From Prosopocoilus inquinatus (lineage: Eukaryota > Arthropoda > Insecta > Coleoptera > Lucanidae), in contig CM069876.1 in NCBI GenBank assembly GCA_036172665.1, forward strand, positions 42,253,001-42,317,000: DNA of 64,000 bases, written 5' to 3'. Every line of letters starts with the position of its first letter. The stretch's first letter is position 1. The notes under the pieces are model-generated. The model had not been told where the DNA came from. It worked only from the letters and a program-made list of their open reading frames with translations, and did no database searches. This document shows, piece after piece, positions 1 to 12,990 of this stretch. A program made the position numbers and the translations under genes.

Positions 1-3000
1 CATGTTTTACTTATTTGTATAGTGAATTGCATGCATTGATGATTGCATCTGAAAGAGAAGTGATAAGTCATCTAAGAAAAAGTATCGCCGCCGTATCCTC
101 AATAACAAGAAATTATTATATAACATCAGATTCAGCAAAATATGAGTTACATTTGCACTCTTAGAAAAATCCTAACCACACCCTAATCCAGTAAACGAGG
201 TGCAAGGCTTTCTCTGGAACATAATGTCGAGTGTTCATAAGCTGAAACGAACATCTGCATATTCTATAATACCTCGCCGAAATTGGGTCACTGAAATCAT
301 ATAAATACCAATCTTCAGACCAGCAATAATAAGAGCACTAACAATAAGAAAAAAACCTGTTAGTTTCTTTAGGAAAATTATTTTTCCTTGGCTTATCGAA
401 CGTTGAACCCGAATGTTTTCAAACTTTTGGACACTTTAACTTTAATTACAAAATTAACTTCGTTACTTACTTAGTGTAAATTATTATTAAAACAGACCAA
501 AAACTCGTCGAAGAAAACTATTTTCTTTAGCGAATAAGGAGCGCGAATAATATTAATTAATATTTTCACTGAACTACAGAGAAAAATCGCGACATTTAAA
601 TTGAATAATTTTTTTATCTCGCGAATAGCTTCCGAATGAAATACATTCACCGCTATAAGGCGTGCCTCTGATCTCTGATCTGTAGTAATTACCACATGGC
701 GGATAGAAAAAACTGTAACACTTTACTATTGCAACGAAGCGGTGCGATGTTATAAATAGATTGTGTACAAGCTTCAACATATTTGCCGGCGCAGCGCGAT
801 AGTGAACAATTGGTAAGCCAAAGAAATAATGCATTCGTTAGGACGGTATGATTCACAATAATGTCGCGGTTGACTGCGATGCTCGGACACGATGCGCACG
901 AGAGAGTGTGCTGCAGGGACGTGTCGTGTTTCTATTTAATTCAAATCAACTAAATTGTTGTTTCTAAATTCAAGAAAGAGCTGTTATTAGCTTCTGGAAT
1001 TATATTCGCGTTGTTATCGTGACGATATTTGATTGATTAAAAATCACGTAATGATTTAGACCCCCACGTCGAGTCGGACTGCCGCTGTCTCAAACTGGTT
1101 TGAAGCAGTTCACTTTCTTAGATCCTCCCTTTGGTAATTACACAAGGCAAGTTACATCGGCGTTTCCTTTTTCAAGGTTTGCAGCTGTGAGTATTCTTAT
1201 AAAGCCAAAAATATATATTTTTTTTTGAATTGTTTGTTTATACGAAGAGCAAGGCTCCTTGCAAGTTCAAAGTACTGTGCAATATGAGATGTTTCTTTAC
1301 GCCATCAAAACTCCGTGCATTTTAATTTTATTATTGGATAACATCTTACAATTTGTTTTGTAATTTTAGAATAATCAAATTTTTATTGTCATTCTTTTTC
1401 TGTACAAGATTTAGATCTCTTACTAATGTTACCCTAGAAAAGACTAAAACTGTTAGTTCTTGAATTTTCTTAGCGTTTTCCCTCCTCTCATGAATAAGGA
1501 GAATTACGACTCATGTATCAGATGCTGCCGCAAATCACAAAAGCTTGTCAATTCTTTGGCTTTGCGCTTAAAATTTTATTTTTTCGAAGTTGTTTTCAAT
1601 GAAAACGTTGCCCGTAAAAGTTCCTGATCTAACGGTTTTCAATTTTTTGAAATCTTTTCTTTTTTAATTTGAAGACGATACGATTCAGTAAATATCTTTT
1701 TCCTTTTTCATTTCCTTTATTTCTTTTTACTTATTTCAGACACACACGGATATATTCTGTATTTGAAAATAATATACACTTATCACTATCAGAAATCTTT
1801 GACGTTTTCATAACGCCACTCACCTAACGTTTTGCGGTTTCTTGAAATCTGAATTTTTTACAATACCCTGAAGCAGATCTTGAATTAGGTCAAGGCGTAA
1901 TGTTTACTTTATGTTAGGCTTTAAGTTATAAGCAAAGAGCGGCGGAGTTAGGTTCTTGATGCCAGAAGTAGGAAGGCAATTTGTCTTAACCAAGTCGTTT
2001 ATAAGATCTTAAACGAAATGTGGATGAATAAATATAGTATAGATACCGTAAAAATAATTTGATGCGTTTCATTTCATGGAAAGATTTAAAACCAACTTAA
2101 CAGTTCGTTGTAAAAAATATTGAGGAAATTAAAAAGTTTATTTCCATGCGACAATTAGATATAGTTAGTTAAAACAGTTAAAGCCTTTAACTTAAAAAAA
2201 ATTAATACATACATACCGTTAGGATAAAATGATAAATTGATTGAGAAATTAAATTACGAAACAATTTTTCTATAACAATTAATTTAATTCGAATAAATGG
2301 ACTATTGTCTTATCTTTTATTTTACTCCCTTTGATATTTTGGCAGTTGAAATGAAACTTCGGTGGTATTGAATTTTCTCACGCGAGATCCTGTGTTTTCC
2401 ACCATGGTATACTTTTTTTTTAATGAGACAGGAAAAAAAATGAAATTAAAGGCCGATGCAATTATCGAGTTTCCAACTACAAAGCGAATTTTTGACTTAA
2501 ATCAAGTGAAAAAAAAAACACTTTAAGTCTTAATCGGTGGTTTAAATTCGATAGGGGAGGGGGATTTAAGCAAAATAGAAATAAAGAAACAAGAGACGAT
2601 CGGATGGGTTGTTTAAGGTGAAATGTTTAAATTAATTTTTAAAAATAAACAATTTTACAAAACGTCATTCGTTTAAAAGAAAGCAGGAAGTAATTTTTGA
2701 ACATTAGTTAAAAAATTGTTATAAACTCTGTCCAAAGTTGCTACGTACCGGATGGTTCTGCGATGGTTAAGAGCCACCCCGTAAGATTTATTAAATATAT
2801 TTTCAAGACTTGTTTGGAATTGTGTCTGCTTGATTTTTAGTGTCCTTAAGAATATTTTCCTGTAATTTTCTGTGGCAACATATTTTATTTTTGTATTACT
2901 ACTACTACTATTTTACTTGGTATTTGGTCTTTTTTATAATAAAATCAATTATATTCTAGTTATTATCATTCTCTAGATACGTTTGCGTTAATTTCTTTAG

Positions 3001-4259
3001 AATAACAAAACATTGGACACAAATCTGGTATAAACGGCAACTGAAAATGAAAGTCGTTGCTCTTTCGTTTGTGCTTTCTACGCGTGCATTAAAATCTCCG
3101 ATTACAAGAGCTTTTCATCTTTATTATTACTACTTTGAGCTTTTTCTCAAGCTTACGAACTTCATTCTTTTCTGTTTAGACCTCTGATGCCTTCATGTAG
3201 TTAAGCTCCATAAATTTTAGGGCTTTTTCGTTTTTTAACTCCAATTACTTTTCTCGCTCTTTCATGTTCGTTTATTTCAACAATCCTAGTCCTAATATTC
3301 TTTGTAGCTGGGGAAAAAAAGAGATTAGGGCTTTTGAAATAGGCAAAATGTTTAGTAGGGATTGGCGAAGAACTTAAAGTGCCTCCTCGTTTCTCTTTCA
3401 TCCAACCGCCTCAGATTTACAAGCTGCCTGTAAATTTCGAGCCGATATTACATAACCGAAAGCGGAACGTAGTTAATGAAGCCGTTCTGCAGCTGAGCGC
3501 TTACAATTGCATTTCAGATTAAATTGAAATTTAATTCTGCCATGATCTCTCTTGAATAAATTAATTAGTTTCGGGCATTCGATTCGAGCGTGCGTTTCAA
3601 TGGAAGTATTACGTTGGCGGAATGTGCCCGGATGAATTCTGAAAGGGCGAAACTGTTACAAAAGCTGGAATCTAATAAGTCCTAATAGAGGTTTTGCTAA
3701 TTATAGAATCGAAAAGAAATAATTTATTGATGGATTAACAACAACGCTGATGATGAAAGTCACGTACGTCTGTCTCTATTACCAACTAAAAAGGCTTGTC
3801 AGCCTAGAGCAAATCGCGTGAATTTCGTAACCAACAACTTAATCAGGCGCGTGCTTTTTGGGTTACTCTCCCATTTACTACAATAATTGGCTTTTAAGTG
3901 CAGCCGTCGGTCTTTCTTTTCTCTCCAGTCACGGTCACACCCACCTATTAGTTCTAATATCTTAATTCGGATGAGCACAACGTACTCGTAAATCCCGACC
4001 TTCTTTTCGTCTTATTAAATTTCCCTCCTATTGCCTTAATTTAAATTTGAAAATATTTCCAACGGGGGGAAAATTGAAGTTCAACGAAATTAAATCCCAC
4101 ACCTGGCTGTTAGGGGTGATTATTGCGTCTCTCAGGGCCCGACTGAGCCGTTATTGATTGACGACGAAGGCCTCTTCACTTCCCTGGACGCTCCACTCGA
4201 CGTGGATTTGTCGTAACGTGATGAGTGGTCTTGTTTATCTGTCATCAAAGACATATGCC
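1..4259. other. No gene recognised
   Basis: AT-rich, apparently unique sequence. Short open frames only, none resembling a known protein. A short (ACT)n run lies near 2894-2910. TAAT-rich blocks around 3470-3600 could be regulatory but nothing in them is diagnostic. Confidence 0.6.
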
Positions 4260-5890
4260 ATTCAATATCAAATAGGTGAGTGCTGCATATAATTTATTTT
4301 CTTCTTCCTCCAGTGCCAGAAAGAAAACGAGGAAGTAGGTCAAACCCTATCGGTATAATTTGGTTTCTTCTTACCCCAAATTCCACAGAAAAAAAAAAAT
4401 TGGCTTACTAATTGAATTGGGATTTTTTTAGGGAGACCTGAGGGGTTTAGTTTGTTTTCTTCTTCCTTACAATCCAGAATTTTAGATGCGCCATTGAAAT
4501 GAAGAAATCTTCTTGTAAGACAAATAGGTCAGATTCCAGCGGCCATCCCTATATTCTCCAATTCTAAAAAGAGAACGAGGAAATAGGTCAATTTGGTTTC
4601 TTCTTGCCCTAAATTCCACAGAAAAAATAAAAGAAAATTGGCTTACTAATTAAATTGTTTTTTTTAGGAAGACCTGAGGGGGTTAGTTTGTTTTCTTTTT
4701 CCTTATAATCCAGAATTTTAGGTGCGCCATTGAAATGAAGAAATCCTCTTGTAAGACAAATAGGTCAGATTCCAGCGGCCATCCCTATATTCTCCAATTC
4801 TAAAATGAGAACGAGGAAATAGGTCAAACCCTATCGGTATAATTTGGTTTCTTCTTGCCTCCAATTCCTCAGAAAAATTTAAAAAAATGACTTACCAATT
4901 GAATTGGGATTCTTTCAGAAAGAGTCAAGGGGTTAGTTTGTTTTCTTCTTCCTCATAATCCAAAATTTTAGGCGTGCTATTGAAATGATTTTCTTGGAAG
5001 AAAAATACGTCAGATTCTATCGGTTAGTGCTTCATATATCCCTATATCCTCCAATTCGGAAAAGAAAACGACGAAAGAGGTCAAACCCTATCGGTAAAAT
5101 TTAGTTTCTTCCTGCCCCCAATTCCATGGGAAAAATTAAAAAAAAATGGGTGACCAATTAAATTGGGAACTTTTTTTAGGAATACCCTGTGGATCAGTTT
5201 CTTTTCTTCTTCCTTATAATCCAAAATTTTACGTGCACCATTGAAATGAAGAAATCTTCTTGGAAGATAAATAGGTCAAACTCTAGCGACTAGTACTTTA
5301 TATAATTTGGTTCCTTCCTTCCCCCCATTTCAAAGAAAAGATCCATATTTCTGGTTTACCATAGAAATGGGGAAATTTTCTATGTGTCTTTCACCCAAGA
5401 CATATCTCATTCAACCTCAGTTGGTGCTGCATACAATTTATTTTCTTCTTCTCCTAACTCTAAAGAAAACGAGGTGGAAATAGGTCAAAGCCTATCGATA
5501 TAAATTGTTTTCTTCCTGCCCCAATTCCATAAAAAAAATTTAAAAAAATTGGCTTACTAATTATATTGGAAAGACCTATGGGTTAGTTTAGTTTTAGTTT
5601 CTTCCTCGAAATACAAAATTTTAGCTGCCTCATTAAAATGAAGAAATCTTCTTGGAAGACAAATGGGTAATATAATTTATCTTCTTCTTCCTCCCAATTC
5701 TATGGAAGAGGATCAAAATTTTTGCTTTGCCAATAAAATGGGGAAATTTTCTACTGCCTCTTAATTCGCTAGAAGAAAATCAATATTTCTGGTTTACCAT
5801 TGAAATGGGAACACTTTTTTGGAAGACGGTCTTCTTCCTTATACTTCCAAAGAAAACTTTTTGGTGTCCCATTGAAATGAGGAAATTTTC
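4260..5890. repeat. Degenerate tandem array, period about 235-260 bp
   Basis: About six units share blocks such as AACGAGGAAATAGGTCAAA, CCTATCGGTATAATTTGG and GCGCCATTGAAATGAAGAAA. Unit starts near 4315, 4562, 4798 and 5056 set the period; later units are truncated. An isolated unit lies at 11612-11745. Confidence 0.85.
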
Positions 5891-6327
5891 TTGTCGGAAG
5901 ACAAACACCACCTCTCAAGAGTCCGTTTCCTCATTGCCCGAATTAAATAACAGCTTTGGCAACGCCGTATGTTGTTATGCGGTGCATCGAAGACAAGAAT
6001 AGATCCGCCTCTGCATTTCGCCGGCGGCGGCACAATTACACAAATAGAAGCACTATATTTATTATTCAAAGGTCCTTCCCGAAATAAAGAACCGATGTAT
6101 AACAATACTTAATCAACACCTATGGCGAAGTATTTCTGCGGCTCAATTAATTTATAAGCTCACGCGCCAAGAAATTGGATAAGAGTTCACTCGTGGGAAT
6201 GGAATGAGATGATTCGAAAACTTCAAGATGAATAGCTTCTGGAAATTAATTTTATAGAAGAAACCAAATTCCAATTCCAATGAAAAAATGTTAAAAGGTC
6301 TTGCTGAATATTATTCAATTAGTAGCA

Positions 6328-6823
6328 TTAAAACCTTCGCAAGTCAAAGTTTTTTTGTTTTTGTTACACCAAGCTCGGGTCAAATTTGACTCGGGCAAAT
6401 TTTTTGTATAAAATTCAAATTTCAAAGAGATTTTGCTTTTATCTTCAGTAATAGAAGACATAAAACTATATTGGATACAAATTTTATTTAAAAAAATAGA
6501 AATAGTAGGTGAACTTAATGAAAATAAAATTAGAAAACTGTATCAACATAACAAGTTAAACTAAAAAAAGAAAACTTGAATTTTTATTGTCACTGCTTAT
6601 ACCTAATCAGCAAATAAAAATTACTGGCATCACCGCCCAAGCACGGGTCAAGTTTGACTGACGATGATACTGACTTTTATGTTACTAAACATTTCTTCCA
6701 GTTTGTAGTAAATATTACGAGCCTTTAAGATTTCTAATAAAGAGAGTCTAATAAAAAATTCCCCACAAAATCAATTTTTACACCATAAACAGTGTGTTGG
6801 GTCAAAAATGACCCGAAGGTTAA
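6328..6823. mobile_element. Candidate piggyBac-like MITE, 496 bp
   Basis: Bounded by TTAA on both sides. The inner ends AACCTTCGCAAGTCAAAG and GGGTCAAAAATGACCCGAAGG are related in inverted orientation. Two further GGGTCAA…TTGAC blocks lie near 6376 and 6646. TTAA targets are typical of piggyBac; no transposase is present. Confidence 0.5.
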
Positions 6824-9214
6824 TTTAGAAGAGAGATTTAATGATACTTATTTCACAAGCAGGTATTTCTGGACCTAATCAGATCCTTTTCATCTCCAAA
6901 TAGTTCAATCATCAAAATTACTGAATTACTATTAAAAAAAAATATTATTAAAACTCTCGCTTTTACTTTTCAAATTTAATTCAATAGAACTCTTGTTTGA
7001 CCAAAAAGTTCACTTTTCTCGTAGTTGACGCCATGACTTTCCCGAAGGTCATCGATGTAGTACGAGCGCCTTGATTGAAGTTCGACGTTTTCACGAGTGG
7101 CAGCGCTGCCTCGCTGACATTTGTTCGCGACTGACATAACCTCAACTTATTAACCGATTTTTTTCTTTTTCATTATTTAGAAATCAGCATTTTTGTTGCT
7201 TCTGATGCAATCAAATTTTAGGTAGGTTCGTTAAGCAAATTTTAAAGAAAAACATTCAAGAACTCGTCCTTTATTGAATCTAATTATCTCAGATAATTAT
7301 TTCCAATTGAGATATTTAACATGAAACGTCTTGAACATCTATCAAATTAGTTTTAGTATTCACAAGTACGTTGATTGATCGCGAATTCGATTAGAACGAC
7401 TTCTTTAATAATTTTCTTCAACTCAACAAAACGAAACAATCAAACTTAACCCTTTTTGGAAGCATCGAGAACTACATATAAAAAAGGACCCGGAAATTTA
7501 CTTAAGCTGTCGCTCAATTGTTTATTAAACATTATTAAAAGTCTTTAATGTTAATTGGCCATGATTGATACGAAATTGCCATCAATGTTTTATAAGTTGG
7601 CACCCAATTTGGATTTAAAATGACGGCAGATTACGTTACTGTATCCGCTCCAGACACTTTACCATTGACTTAGACGTGCAATCATTTTTTTTTAAATTAT
7701 CATCAAAGCGATTCCAACAGAAATATGCTTAGGAGTAGGCAGGTGGAAGCCGCAGAGAATATTTTTTTCTTGAGAATGGAATCGCAATAGGAACAACGAT
7801 CTAAGCATTTTTTCAAGCAGGCATTTAAATTTAAATAATGAATAACCTAACGAGTTAGGCTCGTATGACACGGTGATATTATTTCTTGTATCAAATTTGC
7901 GAAAAACTGACAGACAAGCGTCAAATTAATTAATAAACATTGACTCTGGTAACCTATCCTTGTAACAATTATTTTTACAAAAATTTTCATCGTGTCGTAT
8001 GGCTCTTAGACACGCAGACACTTTCTTCTTGCACATCCGAAATTACCATCCGACAACAAAGTTTCCGTCCTTCCATCGACGATTTATTAATAGACGCTTT
8101 ATTATTACTACAGTTCCAACCTTGTCCCACATATCGTGCCGGAAAGCAATTGCATTTCGCCGGAGTTTACGATACTGCATTCTGGCGCGAAAGGTCAATG
8201 TTAATAATGCTCTATTCGGTCCAAAATCGTAATGTGCAATAATACTACAAAGACGCGGTTGGAATAAATGAATACGAGATTACGCGGCGGGGGCACACCT
8301 TTGACATTTCTGAACTGCAAGAGTACACGGGGGTCGTCTGAGGAGTCTATATACCGAATTGGTTGGTTGAACTGTAATCATGTTTTTAAACTGGTCGTAC
8401 ACTTAGGTGACGCGACGCACCGCGATTTTTTTTTTCTTGTGCCATCCACTACCTTTCTCACTCAACCAAATGTGGCATCATGTACAAAACTATTGCTAAA
8501 AAACATTCTTTTTTCCTTTTTAAATAATAAAGTATTCCTGCGTTTATTTTCCTTATGTACGTTGATTAGCTGTAAAATGTATGAATTAGATCTACGAAGA
8601 CAACTTAACTTAGAGCTAATAACCCTCTCAACAGCAGAAGTTTGCGTAGTTTCAGACGGTATTACGCCATTCTAAAATGTTTAGTAGTCGTCCAACAAGT
8701 AAGCGTCGCGACGCAGCCGCGCCACGGGGATAATGTCTGGGAATAAATTCAACATTACGGCGCCCCGCTGTGAGCAATCAAATGAGCCGGAGATGTGCAC
8801 CGAATGAAACTTTTACGTCGAAGTACTTTTTGTTCGCAGTCAAATGCATCCATCCATCCATCCGGCGAAGAGTCTTCCGCTATTTGCGTCTTACGGCGAT
8901 GCCAACTGCAAAACAAATTGCCGGGCGAATTTGTCAGTCGAGCGCACGCTTGCTTGCCAAGATTTTCAACACCTTATGTATAGTTTGCTTCTATGTATAA
9001 ATAATTTATGAAAGTATTTGTGCAGAGTGAAATATGGTTGAGCGTGTTTTTAGTCGAGGAAATAGCAGGCATAGCTTTAATGGTCGCTCTGGTCGCCAAG
9101 GAAATTCCTTGAGCTTAAAATCTACCAAGCACATCCCAGGTTCCAAAAAATAAATTTACATACATTAAAAATCAAAAAACCTATCGTTTCGAATTGAAAA
9201 GGATTGATTCTTAC
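6824..9214. other. No gene recognised
   Basis: Open frames of 100 and 135 codons (7940-8242, 8268-8675) show no family features or splice context that I can recognise. An (ATCC)n run lies near 8847-8864. GCAGCGCTGC near 7102 and TGACATAACCTCAAC near 7132 resemble insect promoter text, without further support. Confidence 0.5.
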
Positions 9215-9593
9215 TTGAAACCAAGCCGTCCAAATTGAATTACATCCAAAAATTTATCCTTCCATTTCCCACTCCCATTCCAAATTTGGGAAGGTTCTTC
9301 TAGGCAACCCAATTCGCTGTAAATCCATCTAAAGAGGTGCTTCTGATGTATACTCAAATCGTAAGGTTTGAAGCAACTTCAAATGCCGTAAGGTCATTAA
9401 AAATCCAAGTTATGTCCTTTCTAAATGAAGAAGGTTAACGACTTTCCCAATCCTATTTTAAACCAAGCGATCTACTTTGAACCATGTTCAAAAGTTTACC
9501 CTTCCACTTCCATCACAACTTTGAAAGAAGATGTTCTTTTGGGCAATCCAACTCGCTATGAACCTAGTGGAAGAGATACTTCTGACGTTTTCC
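9215..9593. repeat. Two-unit degenerate tandem repeat, ~240-bp period
   Basis: The segments at 9215-9357 and 9455-9593 share AAACCAAGC, CCCTTCCACTTCC-like, GGCAA(C/T)CCAACTCGCT and AGAG(G/A)TGCTTCTGA-like blocks in order. Confidence 0.6.
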
Positions 9594-9893
9594 ATATTTT
9601 ACGGCTTATAAGGAATTTTAAATGTTGATGGGAATAGTAAGAAATCAATTACTCATCTGTAACCTTGCTCTGCCCTCCCTCTCTGTCGGCCAGGAAAGTT
9701 TTGCCAAAGGAAAAAAAAATAACGGTTGTAGACTTCTGACTCTTCTTCATCTTGAAAAGAACCAACCAGGTAAATACAATTTGGTTATTTTATTTACTCT
9801 TCCAAAACGAGATGGATGGTACTTCAAGGCCTAGGTAGCCTTGAACTGTACCACATTCTTTAGATTCAGCTGTCTGAAAATGATTATGTCTAA

Positions 9894-10015
9894 GGTCCGA
9901 TTTCTTCACCTCCTAATAAATTTATCTGCCAGGTATTATCCTTGGAGACCTTTGTATCGATAACAGTTTCCGAGGGCAGGCAGATAAATTTATTCGTAGG
10001 TGAAAAAATCGGGCC
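9894..10015. repeat. Inverted repeat with 37-base arms
   Basis: Left arm 9894-9930 and right arm 9979-10015 share GGCAGATAAATTTAT and GGTGAA blocks in opposite orientation around a 48-base loop. It lies immediately before the 32-bp minisatellite and after a partial unit of it. Confidence 0.75.
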
Positions 10016-10038
10016 TGAGACATCTACGTCTGCCTGAT

Positions 10039-10166
10039 AATGATTATGTCTAAGACGTCTTAGGCCTGAGAATGATTAAGCCTAAAACGTCTTAGGCCTG
10101 AGAATGATTATGTCTAAGACAGCTTAGGCCTAAGAATGATTAGGTCTAAGACGTCGTAGGCTTGAG
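10039..10166. repeat. 32-bp minisatellite, four exact-length units
   Basis: Units at 10039, 10071, 10103 and 10135 are each exactly 32 bases, with partial units before and after. Each carries the near-palindrome GTCTAAGACGTCTTAGGC. Confidence 0.9.
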
Positions 10167-10189
10167 AATGATTAACCCAAAGACTCTCC

Positions 10190-11275
10190 TTCTAAGATAA
10201 ACACAATGGAGGTCGTGCTTGCTATGGAGGAATTTTATTCGAATTGGATTATACTACCTCAATTCCTTAATTTAATTAACAATTATACTTTCTTTTGCCT
10301 TTCCTACTCGACTTTGAAGCCCATAAGATTGTTAACATTTAGTTTTCTAGTAGATTTTTAAAATTGATCTCTTGATGAAACTATTCTGCTTCCTGTTGTC
10401 GCAATTCCTTCGCTTTGACTGGTGCGGCTCGTGACAAGAGTTTCTCTTCCAAATTGCAGGAACACTTTAATCTCCGCACCGGGGCCGAAAGTTTATCCGG
10501 CTTTAATTATGCTAGATGCGAACTTGTTTCGGATTTACGTTTAAATTAAATGTAAGCGGAGCGAGCGTTTCCTGATTTGTTCCCGGGAAGTTCGAAATGA
10601 AACTTCCTGTCTTCTTAACTTAAAGATTACATTAGAGCTAGAAGAAAACGCTCTTCTGTGGGATTATCCCGTTGTTAATGGGCTGTTAAGATGCTGAAAT
10701 AATTTTGCCTTGCAGATTAATGTTTTTTTCGTTTTTTTTTTTTTAAAGGGGATGAAAATAGCGCTGACTCAAATGTGTTTGTTGCTTAAAGCACTTTTAA
10801 TAATTCATAGGCCAGCGTCGTCAGGGCAAAAGTTTGTCGTGTTGGTTCGTTTTCGTTGTTTACCGAACGGCATCACGAATTTATTTGGCACGGTGCCAAA
10901 TTCCGGACGACGAAATTATCCTCACTTCCACCAAATTTACTCTGCAATTACTTTGTGTGTGCACGTGTTTGTGGGTTCATTTAATATTGTTTTACCCAAG
11001 TCTGTTATCGCAAAACAAAAAAAAGGAGTAGGACATTGGAATTCAAACAGGAATTTAGGAAGCCTTATAAAATTCCTACTAAATAGGTTCAAGTATGAAT
11101 CATCATCTGCTTGGAGGTGGTATTTGAGTTGGTGTACATTCATGCTTCTTCTTATTCTTCTTCCACTTTGCCTTCCATGCCTTACGCCACAAGGTAATTA
11201 CTGAGATCAATCAAATTCCTCAAATAACTTCAGTCTCCAACTTCCAACTTCTTTGCGTTTTCTTTTCTTGCCATT
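10190..11275. other. No gene recognised
   Basis: Contains a 164-codon open frame (10710-11204) with hydrophobic ends but no recognisable domain. It begins in a poly-T stretch. I treat it as chance. Confidence 0.5.
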
Positions 11276-11278
11276 ATG

Positions 11279-11282
<4 letters not shown>

Positions 11283-11338
<56 letters not shown>
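11283..11338. repeat. (CT)n microsatellite
   Basis: Almost uninterrupted CT dinucleotide run of about 55 bases. Confidence 0.95.
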
Positions 11339-11341
<3 letters not shown>

Positions 11342-11611
11342 CTCCTTTACCTATTCTTCCATATCATTATAGTTCCGGCTCTCTGGATACCTTTTCTTTT
11401 TCTCATCCAGTTTAGCACTTTCCTTTCTATGACACCCTTTGAAGAATCATTTCATTTCGACCTTCCTCCCGTCATCTGGGCTTCCCTTCCTCTTCTTGTT
11501 ATAAAATGAACATTAGTAGTTTCTTTTCTGTGATGCCTCTAAACAAAATAGTTTATCTTCCCATTTAAATCCTTTTCTAAAAATGAAAAATTTTCGACTT
11601 GAAAGAATCGG

Positions 11612-11745
11612 CTTGCTCATAATCCAAAACTTTAGGTGCGCCATCGAAATAAAGAAATCTTCTTGGAAAACAAACAAATCAGATTCTAGTGGCCAGTGAG
11701 TGCTTCACATATCTCCATATTCTTCAATTCCAAACAGAAAACGAG
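11612..11745. repeat. Isolated unit of the 4.3-5.9 kb repeat
   Basis: Contains TTTAGGTGCGCCATCGAAAT and TCTTCTTGGAAAACAAAC blocks matching the upstream array, about 6 kb from it, inside the pyrimidine-rich region. Confidence 0.75.
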
Positions 11746-12990
11746 AATTTGATTAAAATTCTGGCCTCCTCAGTATCTTTCCTTCTTCAAAGACGATCAT
11801 GAAACTTAAAAATTTGATTTCTGAGATGCTCCCTAGAAAGTGTTCTTTTCTTTTCCTTTCACGAATATTTCAGCCTTCTTCTGAATGTTTTTTTTTTTTC
11901 ATCTTCTGACACAATCCTCTAGTTTACAATTCTCTTTTCTATAACGTCCCTTACAGAAAGTTTCTGTCTTCCTCTTCCTACATGCTCGTTTCTCAAAGTT
12001 CAGTTCTGATTATGTGTGTAATATTTTTTTTTGGATTGTGATCCAGTTTAAAAGTTTCTTTGTCTCTCTTTATCTCTCTCCAGTTTTTACCCATTGTTGG
12101 AAATTCATTATAGTTCTGGCCTTCTGAATGCATTTACTTTTCTTTTTTCGTTTTTCAAGACAATTGTCCAGTTTAGCACTGCTTTTGAATCACTTAATTT
12201 TTGTTTTCGGGGTTTTCCTTTTACACATTTTTTCCATGTTTTCATCTTCTCGACACTCGTCTCCTTGTTCTGAGACGAACATCCAGCCTAGCAGAGTCCT
12301 TTTTACAATGCACTTAGAGAAAGTCGTGAATGTTCTGGCCTACTGAGTAAATTTTCTCCTTCTTCTTCTCATTCTTCTTCTGAGACGAGCATCAAGTTCA
12401 AAGGTTTGTTTTCTTCGATGCCTTCTGAAAGTGTTCATTTCTTTTCCTTTTGCCAATCTTTTCGGCAATCACTGGAAACTTAATTTCGGTTTTCAGGGTT
12501 TTCTTTTCACACATTTTCTCCATGTTTTCGTCTTCTGGGCACTCTTCCTCACCTTGTTTGAGACGAATGTTGAACTTAATAGTTTCTTTTTCGAGATGCT
12601 CCTGGAGAAAGTCTTTCACCTTTTCGTTTTCCCATGTTAATTGAAGTCTTCTGACCTTCTTTTTCTTCTTTTCCTTCTTCTTCAGAGACGACCGTCAAGT
12701 TTAAAAATTCGTTTCCTTCGATGCCTTCTTTTCCTTTTGCAAATCTTTTCAGCGTTCATTTAAATATAATTTTTTTGAGTGTTTTTTTTTCATCTTCCTT
12801 TTCCAACACAATCTTCCAATTTGAAAGTTTTATTTTCTCCTTGCTACCTCCTAAGAATGTTGTATATTTCATATTTTTGTCTTCTTCATCTTCCTTCCCA
12901 CTTTGCTTATTTTTCAATGTTCAGTCCTGATTTTCTTCCGTTTGTTATTATTTCTGTAAAATTCTACCTAACTTTCTTTTTGTTTTCTGA

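Larger units (their letters stand above)
11276..12990. repeat. Pyrimidine-rich region with degenerate ~287-bp repeats
   Basis: Strong C/T bias on the plus strand. TTTCCATGTTTTCATCTTCT near 12229 recurs near 12516 (CTCCATGTTTTCGTCTTCT), each followed by GAGACGAA, and other blocks (GATGCCTTCT, CTTTTGCAAATCTTTTC) recur. Phe/Ser/Leu-rich open frames here are by-products of composition. Confidence 0.7.

Noticed and set aside
8268..8675. 135-codon open frame
   Set aside because: No family resemblance; AT-rich chance frame.
10039..10166. Regular 32-bp repeats resembling a CRISPR array
   Set aside because: Units are contiguous with no spacers, in a eukaryotic context; it is a minisatellite.
10710..11204. 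164-codon open frame
   Set aside because: No recognisable domain, starts in a poly-T run, and no splice or codon-bias support.
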